From an uncultured Eubacteriales bacterium (lineage in GTDB: Bacteria > Bacillota > Clostridia > Oscillospirales > Feifaniaceae): 7,621 nucleotides of DNA. Both the position numbers and the translations under genes were made by a program. Below the pieces are notes generated by a model. It saw only the letters and a list, made by a program, of their open reading frames with translations. It was not told the origin of the DNA and ran no database searches. The DNA is taken from assembly GCA_902474785.1 (NCBI GenBank), contig CABRXB010000045.1, forward strand, positions 1 through 7,621, in the 5' to 3' direction. Shown one piece after another: positions 1-5,920 of the stretch (positions are counted from its first letter, which is position 1; the number at the start of each line of letters is the position of its first letter).

Positions 1-282
1 CCCCTCGGCCATCTTCCCGGTGGACACCACGTCGTCGCCGGGGTGCGGCGCATCTCTGCGATCGGTCAGCAAAATCATCGCATAGCCATCTCCCACCTCG
101 GTGACATGGCCCTCTCCGCGCGCAAAGACCATCACGGCCTCTCCGACCGATACGCCGCGCATTCCGGCGACCTTGGCTTCCCACTGGTTGGTCTCGGAGA
201 TTTTTCCGCCGCGCTCGGGGTATTTCTTGTGAAAAATGGTAAACAGTTTCTTTTCAACATCCTCATCCAGATAGCTAGGCAT
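1..282 (-). CDS. Unrecognised protein, N-terminal part (runs off the left edge)
   Basis: This reading frame is open for 94 codons from an ATG at 282 to the window edge, so the C-terminus is missing. I chose the ATG at 282 because the ribosome binding site AGAGGG (297-292) lies 9 bases upstream of it; an in-frame ATG at 291 directly abuts that site and is too close. The protein begins MPSYLDEDVEKKLF. It has a charged, probably helical first 20 residues, then a stretch rich in Gly and Val (about residues 36-72) that looks like beta strands. There is no signal peptide or membrane segment, so it is probably cytosolic. I do not recognise the family and assign no function. A good promoter and a short leader hairpin lie upstream, which supports it being a real, separately transcribed gene. 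Confidence 0.7.
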   Translation of the reverse strand, partial: MPSYLDEDVEKKLFTIFHKKYPERGGKISETNQWEAKVAGMRGVSVGEAVMVFARGEGHVTEVGDGYAMILLTDRRDAPHPGDDVVSTGKMAEG

Positions 283-291
283 GAACAACAT

Positions 292-297
292 CCCTCT
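292..297 (-). promoter_or_regulatory. Ribosome binding site that decides the start of the left-edge gene
   Basis: AGAGGG on the minus strand ends 9 bases before the ATG at 282 and directly touches the in-frame ATG at 291. The spacing favours 282 as the start. Confidence 0.6.
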
Positions 298-316
298 TTC
301 GTTCTAGTTTATAAGG

Positions 317-338
317 ACATCGGCAGGCTTGCCGACAT
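317..338 (-). other. Stem-loop at the 5' end of the left-edge gene's transcript
   Basis: Read on the minus strand, ATGTCGGCA and TGCCGATGT pair over 9 positions (two are G-U) around the four-base loop AGCC. On the plus strand two of those pairs become mismatches, so the fold favours minus-strand RNA. With the -10 at 347-352, transcription should begin near 340, which places the hairpin at the very start of the message, about 35 bases before the start codon. No T-run follows, so it is not an intrinsic terminator. It may protect the 5' end or affect translation; no known riboswitch is recognised. Confidence 0.45.
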
Positions 339-346
339 CAAGGTAT

Positions 347-376
347 AGTGTAGCAAAGGTTTTGCTTTGTTGTCAA
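347..376 (-). promoter_or_regulatory. Sigma-A-type promoter of the left-edge gene
   Basis: On the minus strand there is a perfect -35 TTGACA (376-371), an 18-base spacer and a -10 TACACT (352-347). The TGA inside the -35 box is the stop codon of the upstream SLH gene (375-373), so the promoter begins within that gene. The spacer is largely filled by an inverted repeat (352-366), a possible repressor site. Confidence 0.6.
352..366. repeat. Inverted repeat in the promoter spacer
   Basis: AGCAAA-GGT-TTTGCT is a perfect 6-bp inverted repeat with a 3-base centre. It lies between the -35 and -10 of the left-edge gene and touches the -10. The placement fits an operator, but a short repeat with two A-rich and T-rich arms could be chance. 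Confidence 0.35.
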
Positions 377-2598
377 CCGGCCCAATAGCGGTTGCCGAAA
401 TTCATGAGCATCTGGGCCACCTGTGCGCGTGTGGCATTTGCCCTGGCGTCGATCTTGCCGGTCTCGCTGAAGAAGACGCCGCTGCCAACGGCCCACTTCA
501 CGGCGTCTGTCGCATAGTCGGACAGCGCGTCCTTGTCGGCATAGGCCGACAGATCGTCGGTGCTCGAGACGTCATACCCCTGAGATTTGGCATAGCGGTA
601 GAGGATGGCGATGAGCTGCTCTCTGGTGATGGAATCGCCCGGGGCAAAGAGGTTGTCGCCCATGCCGTTGACAAGGCCCACGCCGGACGCCCAGCGCACG
701 CCGGCCTCATAGTAGGCGTCCTGCGGCACATCGGCAAAGCTCTCGCCGGCGCCCTGCGGCTCGTCTTCCAGCCGGTGCATCACCGTGACAAGCATGCCGC
801 GCGTCATGGCCGCATCGGGCGCGAATTCCGTCTCGCTGACGCCCAAAAAGAGGTTGCGCGCCGTCACAAAGGCCACGGCATCGCTGCTCCAGTGGTTTTT
901 GGTATCGGTGAAGCTCTTGCCCAGCTCGGCGGCCGAGAGCCCCGTGATGTCGCCGCCCGGCACGCTGATCTTGCCGCCGCGCACCAGCGACTTGCGCACC
1001 ACGACCTGCCGGTTGTCCTGCGTGCGCAGGGCGACCATGCCGGGCGTCGCCGCCTCCTGCCCACCCGCGACAATCGTATAGATGGCGACCATGACAGGGC
1101 TGTTTTCCATACCGTCCTGAAGGGCGATGGCCTTGATCGTGGTGGTCTGCGAAACCGTGATGGGCCCGGCGTAGAGAATGGAAGCCTTGGTCGGGGTGGT
1201 TCCGTCTGTCGTATAGTGGATGTTGGCGCCTTCGGTCTCACAGGTCAGCGTGACCGTCACGTTGCCGTCGTATCCGCCGGCGGCCGGCGTTGCGATGGGC
1301 ATGATGGCCTGCTCCATGAGCGAGGGGTAGCTGCTTTGCGCCGTGCTCAACTTCCAGCGAAAACAGGTCTGCCGTCCATAGGCCAGCACCCAGGCGTTGA
1401 GCGCCTCTGTGAGCTCGGTGTAAACCGCGCCGCCGACAGACTGCCCCATGTAAACGCCGTTTGCCCCGGTGGGTGACCAGAGCGAGCGGCTGTAGTCAAA
1501 GGCGCTGCAATTGTTGGTCTGCACCGTGTTGTAGTCATAGCCCACGGCGTCGGTCATCCCAGCGGCAGGCGCGCTTGAAATGTCGTTTAACCAATAGCTG
1601 TTTTGCAAAATGCCGTCGGCCTTTTGGCCAACGAGTCCGCCGGCTCTGCCGATGCCCTCTGCACGGCCGGTGCTGTAGCAGTTGTAGATGGCCGTCCCGT
1701 AGACCGCCGTGCCCACAATGCCGCCCATGTCGCCCGAGCCGCCGATCTCCGCATGGTTTGCGCAGTTGCGCACTGTGGTGTTGCCGGCCATGCCGACAAT
1801 GCCGCCCATGCCGCCCGAGCCCGTGACCGTCCCGCTGTTTTCACAGTTCTGGATGGTCGAGGTGACAATACTCGCCCCCACGATGCCGCCCGAATTGCTG
1901 CTGCCGATCACGCGGCCCGTGTTCTTGCAGTTTTCCACGACGGAATCGAGTGCGCCGGTGGGGTGGATGCCGGCGATACCGCCGGCCTTGTGGCCATTGA
2001 TTTCCCCCTCGTTGGCGCAGCCGCGCACTGTGCCGTAGTTGGCGCTGACAATGCCGCCGGCAGCCGAGGTCTTGTCACTGTTGGAGAGATCGCCCTTGTT
2101 GACGCAGTGCTCCACGAGACCGTAGTTGTAAACGGCGACGCCGCCCACATAGCCCTCGGTCTCAAGGTCGGAATTCACCGTCAACTGGCGCACAACGCCG
2201 TTTTTACCGATACAGCCGAACAGCCCCGAAGCACCCGACAGCCCCGATATGGTATGGCCCTGCCCGTCAAATAGACCGTTGAAGGGGGTCGAGGTCGCAT
2301 ACGGGTAGGCATAGGTGCCAATGGCGGTAAAGGCCTTGCCCGAACCGTCGAGATCGGCCGTCAGATAGATGCGGCAGCCGTCAAAATCAACGCCCGCTCC
2401 CACAAGCTGCGAGAGCTTGTCAAGGCCCGCGCGGTCGCGTACCACGTAATTGGTCTGCGGCGACAGCGCGCTGCTCTCGGTCAGCGTGGCCACATCGGTT
2501 CCTGAGACAACGGCAGCCGACGCCGCCACGGGCAGCGCCGCTGCCAGCGAGAGCGCCATGGCCAGCACAATCAGGCCTGACATCAGTTTTTTCCTCAT
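373..2598 (-). CDS. SLH-domain cell-surface protein with GLUG repeats and a chitobiase-C-like domain
   Basis: This is a secreted protein of 741 residues, probably held to the cell wall or S-layer through its C-terminus. A signal peptide covers residues 1 to about 29: MRKKL, a hydrophobic core, then an Ala-rich cleavage region near ASA. Seven GLUG-type repeats follow at about residues 150-343, each built around GG(I/L/V)(V/A)G and then a C-x-N-x-G/A segment, with a period of 25-31 residues. GLUG repeats are expected to form an elongated beta structure used in surface proteins and adhesins. Residues about 433-509 resemble the CHB_HEX_C_1 beta-sandwich (IHYTTDGTTPT motif). Three SLH repeats end the protein at about 561-610, 619-670 and 681-739, carrying TRG, TRE and TRA versions of the wall-binding motif. 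No catalytic domain is visible, so adhesion or a structural role is likelier than enzymatic activity; this is inference. The start is set at 2598, not the upstream ATG at 2604, because GGAGG is 7 bases away from 2598 and only 1 base from 2604. No terminator is seen after the stop. Confidence 0.92.
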   Translation of the reverse strand: MRKKLMSGLIVLAMALSLAAALPVAASAAVVSGTDVATLTESSALSPQTNYVVRDRAGLDKLSQLVGAGVDFDGCRIYLTADLDGSGKAFTAIGTYAYPYATSTPFNGLFDGQGHTISGLSGASGLFGCIGKNGVVRQLTVNSDLETEGYVGGVAVYNYGLVEHCVNKGDLSNSDKTSAAGGIVSANYGTVRGCANEGEINGHKAGGIAGIHPTGALDSVVENCKNTGRVIGSSNSGGIVGASIVTSTIQNCENSGTVTGSGGMGGIVGMAGNTTVRNCANHAEIGGSGDMGGIVGTAVYGTAIYNCYSTGRAEGIGRAGGLVGQKADGILQNSYWLNDISSAPAAGMTDAVGYDYNTVQTNNCSAFDYSRSLWSPTGANGVYMGQSVGGAVYTELTEALNAWVLAYGRQTCFRWKLSTAQSSYPSLMEQAIMPIATPAAGGYDGNVTVTLTCETEGANIHYTTDGTTPTKASILYAGPITVSQTTTIKAIALQDGMENSPVMVAIYTIVAGGQEAATPGMVALRTQDNRQVVVRKSLVRGGKISVPGGDITGLSAAELGKSFTDTKNHWSSDAVAFVTARNLFLGVSETEFAPDAAMTRGMLVTVMHRLEDEPQGAGESFADVPQDAYYEAGVRWASGVGLVNGMGDNLFAPGDSITREQLIAILYRYAKSQGYDVSSTDDLSAYADKDALSDYATDAVKWAVGSGVFFSETGKIDARANATRAQVAQMLMNFGNRYWAG

Positions 2599-2604
2599 GT
2601 TCAT

Positions 2605-2801
2605 TCCTCCATTTTAACCCTTTTGAACAGGGCGGCGCGGGGCGATGGATTGTACCGCTCTCTCCGCGCCCCTTGCAGACGAGATCGGTCTGGCACGCGC
2701 TTTCATCCCCATCGTGCCCTGGGGCATTTGTTTCTGTATCCCACAAATCAAGGGCGGTTTGCACAGGTTTCGCTCTTCCCGGATGTCAATGCGGGCCTTT
2801 T
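2605..2801 (-). other. Intergenic region between the FNT-family gene and the SLH gene
   Basis: These 197 bases should hold the SLH promoter, but none is clear. The best -10 candidate on the minus strand is TACAAT (2654-2649), about 45 bases before the start codon, with no recognisable -35 at 16-18 bases. A perfect TTGACA at 2789-2784 has no -10 at any usual spacing. I see no intrinsic terminator for the upstream gene. Confidence 0.4.
2606..2610 (-). promoter_or_regulatory. Ribosome binding site that decides the SLH gene start
   Basis: GGAGG on the minus strand is 1 base from the ATG at 2604 and 7 bases from the in-frame ATG at 2598. The second ATG is therefore the probable start, which removes two residues (Met-Asn) ahead of the signal peptide. 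Confidence 0.7.
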
Positions 2802-3524
2802 TCAATCGGCACAGTCGGGCTCAAACACTCTTTCGCTTTCAGCGGCCCCATTTCCCCTTGCTTTGGAATCCAAACTGCGTTTCCACTTGGAAGCCGCCGG
2901 TATCACCAGCCCGCCCGCCAAATTGCCAAGCGAGGCAAGCAGCACCACGCGCAGGGCCCCGACGCCCCACTGACTCGCCAGAGAAAAATAATACATATCT
3001 GCGATGCTCTGCTCATACCCGCAGGTGACAAAAACCGTGACGCTGAGGAACAGGCCGATATAGCGCCCCAGCTCATCGCGCTTGTGTTTGTAGTTTTGGA
3101 CGCCCATACACACCAAAAAGTTGCAAAATACGCCAAGCAAAAAAATGCTCAGCCAGCTATCGTTCAACCGGGCCTCGCAGCAGGCGGCGACCCGCACTGT
3201 GATGGTCGGGGCCAGCCGCGTCAGACGAAGGGCATAACCAACAGCCGCCACTCCGACCAGATTTCCAATCCAGTAGACCAAAAGATCGGACAACGCCGGG
3301 CCCCCCTCGTCAAGCAAAAAGCACAGTTTGCCTGTGAAAAGCGCCATGCCGCTGGTGACAATGGTGAAGATGCCGATGGAAAACAAAAATGAACCAAGCG
3401 CCGCATGCTCCACCGTGACATAGGCGGTGCATCCAATGGCGAGCGCCATGCCCGCCAGCACAGCGTCTGTCAACTGCTGTGCCCGTCGATACAGGTTTTG
3501 TCTCTCCCCTCTCTCCGCTCTCAA
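2802..3524 (-). CDS. Formate/nitrite transporter (FNT) family membrane channel, variant pore
   Basis: This 240-residue polytopic membrane protein has the FNT signatures in order: ALFTGKL (residues 61-67, the omega-loop with Thr64), YWIGNLVG (84-91), GVFCNFLVCMGVQ (131-143), CGYEQSIADMYYF (168-180) and LGNLAGG (199-205). FNT proteins are pentameric channels that move formate, nitrite, hydrosulfide or other small monoacids across the membrane. The usual motif is GFEHSxANM; here the central His is Gln172 and the Asn is Asp176. A usually conserved Lys near the start of that helix appears to be Arg154. The substrate is therefore uncertain. The start is doubtful: TTG at 3524 is the first in-frame start codon that keeps the N-terminal segment before the first membrane helix, but no good ribosome binding site precedes it. 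See the finding on the nearby ATG at 3535. The gene lies 53 bases after the oxidoreductase gene, in the same direction, and probably shares its transcript. Confidence 0.85.
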   Translation of the reverse strand: MRAERGERQNLYRRAQQLTDAVLAGMALAIGCTAYVTVEHAALGSFLFSIGIFTIVTSGMALFTGKLCFLLDEGGPALSDLLVYWIGNLVGVAAVGYALRLTRLAPTITVRVAACCEARLNDSWLSIFLLGVFCNFLVCMGVQNYKHKRDELGRYIGLFLSVTVFVTCGYEQSIADMYYFSLASQWGVGALRVVLLASLGNLAGGLVIPAASKWKRSLDSKARGNGAAESERVFEPDCAD

Positions 3525-3577
3525 AACGCACCCATCTTTCTTTCCGTTTTTTGCAAAGTCCTGTGCAGCGAATTTCT

Positions 3578-4492
3578 TTACAATCGGTCCTTGTATCGCA
3601 TGAGCACCGCCTCATGGCAGGGCGTCGGCACGCCGGCCTCGCGCCCGAGCTGCACAAGGCGGCCCACAATATGGGAGAGTTCTGTCTTTTTCTTTCCCGC
3701 CTTCAAATCGCGGTAAAGCGAGCTCACCGTGTCGGGCGGCAGCGCCATGAAATTTTCCATATACTGATCCACAAGGGAATCGGGCAGACGCACCCCCTTC
3801 GCCGCGGCGACGTCGACCAGCTCTCCATAGGCGCCGCGCAAAAAGGCCAGCTTTTGAGAATCCTTTTGAATTTCCCCGGCAGGCGCGTCAAAGCGCGCAA
3901 AAACCGCGCTGTTGCCGCACATCAGGGCATATTTGGCCCAGCTTGCGCGCTCGATGTCTTTTGTCACCTCGATGAGCATGCCGGCCTGCTCGAGCTCGAG
4001 CGCCAGCGTGAGCAGCTCCGGCGGCAGCGCGCCGCTTCGCATGCCGAGCACAATGCGGCAGCTCTCCCCTTTTTGCCAGACCATGCCCGGCTGCGTGAGA
4101 TAGCTGAAGACATTGATGCAGCCGTCGGCCAGAATACAGGCGGGCAACAGCGGCTCCATGAGCTGCGACACGATCACTCCGTTGAGCAGAGGCAACACCA
4201 CCGTAAACGGGCCGATCATGGGTGCGATCTGGCGACAGGTCTCCTCAAGGTCGTAGCCCTTGACCGCCACAATCACGGCATCAACCACCCCGATCTGACT
4301 GGCATCGTCGGTGGCGAGCACCGGCACAACACAAAAGCGCCCAAGGCGCCTTGAATCCACCGTCAGCCCCTGCTGACGAATCACCGCGAGATTCTCACCT
4401 CTGGCGAGAAAACAGGTTTTGGGCTGCACGCGCGCCAGCGCGCCGCCGACAAAACCTCCCACGCCGCCCAACCCCACGACCGCAATGTTCAC
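3578..4492 (-). CDS. Ketopantoate reductase-like (PanE/ApbA family) NAD(P)-dependent oxidoreductase
   Basis: At 304 residues this has the usual length of the ApbA/PanE family, cytosolic enzymes that reduce 2-oxo acids such as 2-dehydropantoate with NADPH. The N-terminal Rossmann motif is GLGGVGG (residues 7-13). VKGYD (77-81) carries the family's conserved Lys78, LLNGV (102-106) carries Asn104, and SWAKYAL (184-190) carries Lys187, which matches the catalytic lysine of E. coli PanE. The C-terminal motif SSLYRDLKAGKKKTE (257-271) ends in the conserved Glu271. The Asn that follows the catalytic Lys by four residues in E. coli PanE is Met191 here, so the substrate may not be ketopantoate. No panB, panC or panD is visible. 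Translation starts at GTG (4492), with GAGGAG seven bases upstream. This GTG overlaps the TGA of the amidohydrolase gene as GTGA, implying translational coupling. Confidence 0.88.
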   Translation of the reverse strand: MNIAVVGLGGVGGFVGGALARVQPKTCFLARGENLAVIRQQGLTVDSRRLGRFCVVPVLATDDASQIGVVDAVIVAVKGYDLEETCRQIAPMIGPFTVVLPLLNGVIVSQLMEPLLPACILADGCINVFSYLTQPGMVWQKGESCRIVLGMRSGALPPELLTLALELEQAGMLIEVTKDIERASWAKYALMCGNSAVFARFDAPAGEIQKDSQKLAFLRGAYGELVDVAAAKGVRLPDSLVDQYMENFMALPPDTVSSLYRDLKAGKKKTELSHIVGRLVQLGREAGVPTPCHEAVLMRYKDRL

Positions 4493-5675
4493 AGTTCTGC
4501 TCCTCTCCGTTTTTCGGCGTTCAAATAGTCCGTCGCCACTTGTGCAAAGTAGGCGGCGCCCACCATCATCACCTGCTCGTCAATCTCAAAAAACTCAGAG
4601 TGATGCGGGTGCGTCCCCCCTGCGCCCAGCGCCGCAAACGCGCCGCGCCCGGCCAGCGTGTACTCCGAAAAATCGTCGGAGCCGGACATGTGCGTGTCCC
4701 CCATGGTGGCGGCGACGGCTCGTCCACCACTTTTTTGGCCGCCTCATAGACATAGCGCGATCCCTGCTCGTCGTTGACCAGCACCTCCACCATCTTGTCG
4801 TAGGAAAGCTGCGCCTGGCAACGGTAGGTGGCGGCGGTGTTTTGCACGATGCGCGCAAAAATTTCAGGCATGGCGTGGTGGATGTCGCGATCATAGCAGC
4901 GCACCGTGCCGTCAAGATAGGCTTCCCCTGAGACGATGTTAAAGCGGGTGCCGCTGTGGAGCTGTCCCACTGTGACCACCACCTGCTGCTTGGGGGAGAT
5001 CTCTCTGCTGACAATGGACTGCAAATTCATGACAAGGGCGCTTGCGGCAAGCGTGGCGTCGATGCCCGCTTCGGGTCTCGCCCCATGGGTGGTCTTGCCC
5101 TGCAATTTGATGGTAAAGCGCGAAGCGGCGGGCGCAGAGGCCCCCGTTGCCGCGGAGAGCCATCCGGGTTTAAAACAGGCCAAAAGATGCAGCCCAAAGC
5201 TCATGGAAACGCCCTCGAGGGCGCCCTGCGCGATCATCAGGCGCGCGCCCTCCCCGGTCTCCTCTGCGGGCTGGAAAATCAGGCGCACCGTGCCTGCAAA
5301 ATCATCTCGACTGGCAAGCAAAATTTCAGCGGCCCCCACCAGCATGGCGGCGTGGGCGTCGTGCCCGCAGGCGTGCATCACGCCAGGCGTCTGCGAAGCA
5401 AAGGAAAGCCCCGTTTTCTCCCCGATGCTCAATGCGTCAATGTCTGCGCGCAAAGCGACTTTGCTGCCAGACCCTTTCGCCGCACCCTCAATTTCCGCGA
5501 TCAGGCCGGTGGGCTTTGTCAGCCTGTAGGGGATGTTCAACCGATCCATCTCGGCGGCAAGGCGGCGCGTGGTCTCGTATTCCTGCATGCTGGGTTCCGG
5601 ATTTCGATGCAGCGCACGGCGCAGCTCCACCATCTGCGGGTAGACGCGCTGCGCCAGGGTTTTGATTTGGTTCAT
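4489..5675 (-). pseudogene. M20D-family amidohydrolase (N-acyl-amino-acid/peptide type), interrupted by a frameshift
   Basis: Family M20D enzymes are cytosolic, two-metal hydrolases that release acyl or aminoacyl groups from amino acids or small peptides (for example N-acetyl-amino acids or hippurate-like substrates). The reading frame begins at ATG 5675, with a G-rich site (GGGGGAGG) four bases upstream. It shows HACGHDAHAA (residues 101-110; metal ligands Cys103 and His105), PAEETGEG (136-143; catalytic and metal Glu), GLH (161-163) and THGARPEAG (196-204) of the dimerisation domain. After Pro324 this frame loses all similarity and stops at 4569. The -1-shifted frame carries the missing end: SGSDDFSEY, then HPHHSEFFEIDE with the last metal-binding His, stopping at TGA 4491-4489. 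One extra G in the five-G run (minus strand, 4702-4698) would give an intact protein of 395 residues, the normal family length. The gene is therefore either recently inactivated or contains a sequencing error. Its restored stop overlaps the next start codon, which supports the restored frame. Confidence 0.88.
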
Positions 5676-5716
5676 GGCCCCTCCCCCAAAATATGGACTT
5701 CGTTTCACGTTGTATT

Positions 5717-5733
5717 ATGGTTTAGTATACCAT
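5717..5733. promoter_or_regulatory. Operator-like 17-bp imperfect palindrome over a -10 box
   Basis: ATGGTTTAGTATACCAT is symmetrical about G5725, with seven of eight position pairs matching. It covers the minus-strand -10 box of the amidohydrolase gene. A dimeric repressor bound here would block that promoter. The regulator is unknown. Confidence 0.4.
5724..5732 (-). promoter_or_regulatory. Extended -10 promoter of the amidohydrolase-oxidoreductase-FNT unit
   Basis: On the minus strand TGG-TATACT gives a TGn extension plus a -10 that matches TATAAT at five of six positions. No -35 is recognisable 17 bases upstream, which is compatible with an extended -10 promoter. Transcription would begin near 5717, about 42 bases before the start codon at 5675. 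Confidence 0.5.
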
Positions 5734-5735
5734 GA

Positions 5736-5768
5736 AGCGCGCGCTCTTGGGTACCCATTTTTAAAAAT
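5736..5768. repeat. Three adjoining perfect palindromes in the divergent intergenic region
   Basis: AGCGCGCGCT (5736-5745), TGGGTACCCA (5748-5757) and ATTTTTAAAAAT (5757-5768) follow one another almost without gaps. They lie just upstream of the minus-strand -10 and between the two divergent genes. They may be regulator-binding sites; some of them may be chance. Confidence 0.4.
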
Positions 5769-5920
5769 ACTGTGCAAAATTTGAAAGTCTGAGCGGTCGG
5801 TATGAGAGCGACGCGCCACGCATATCCATGAACAAGCGGATATCCATGCCAAGCCTGCTGCTTGAAAGACCCGCTTCGAGCAAGCCAAACCCATTTTGAC
5901 GTTGAAACGGAGGAATTTTT
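5769..5920 (+). other. Leader region of the carboxypeptidase gene
   Basis: I find no convincing -35/-10 pair for the plus-strand gene here. Visible elements are a direct repeat of TATCCATG (5823-5830 and 5841-5848, 18 bases apart) and a 7-bp stem with one G-U pair: GCTTGAA (5860-5866) with TTCGAGC (5875-5881) around an 8-base loop. The ribosome binding site GGAGGA is at 5909-5914, six bases before the ATG. Confidence 0.4.

Noticed and set aside
367..1476. Long plus-strand open frame (369 codons) opposite the SLH gene
   Set aside because: It lies entirely antisense to a gene with clear SLH and chitobiase-C domains. Its product is low-complexity, rich in Arg, His, Gly and Ala, as expected from the complement of GC-rich coding DNA.
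2715..2726. TGCCCTGGGGCA as a terminator of the FNT gene
   Set aside because: The near-palindrome leaves almost no loop and is not followed by a T-run on the minus strand.
2784..2789. Perfect TTGACA on the minus strand as the SLH promoter
   Set aside because: No -10-like hexamer occurs at 16, 17 or 18 bases; the candidates are CCTGTG, CTGTGC and TGTGCA.
3479..4354. Plus-strand open frame (291 codons) opposite the oxidoreductase
   Set aside because: It is a compositional shadow rich in His, Arg and Ala with no recognisable motif. It would cover the oxidoreductase gene and the start of the FNT gene.
4956..5735. Plus-strand open frame (259 codons) opposite the amidohydrolase
   Set aside because: The minus strand encodes clear M20 motifs. 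The antisense product has no domain and its end runs over the minus-strand promoter.
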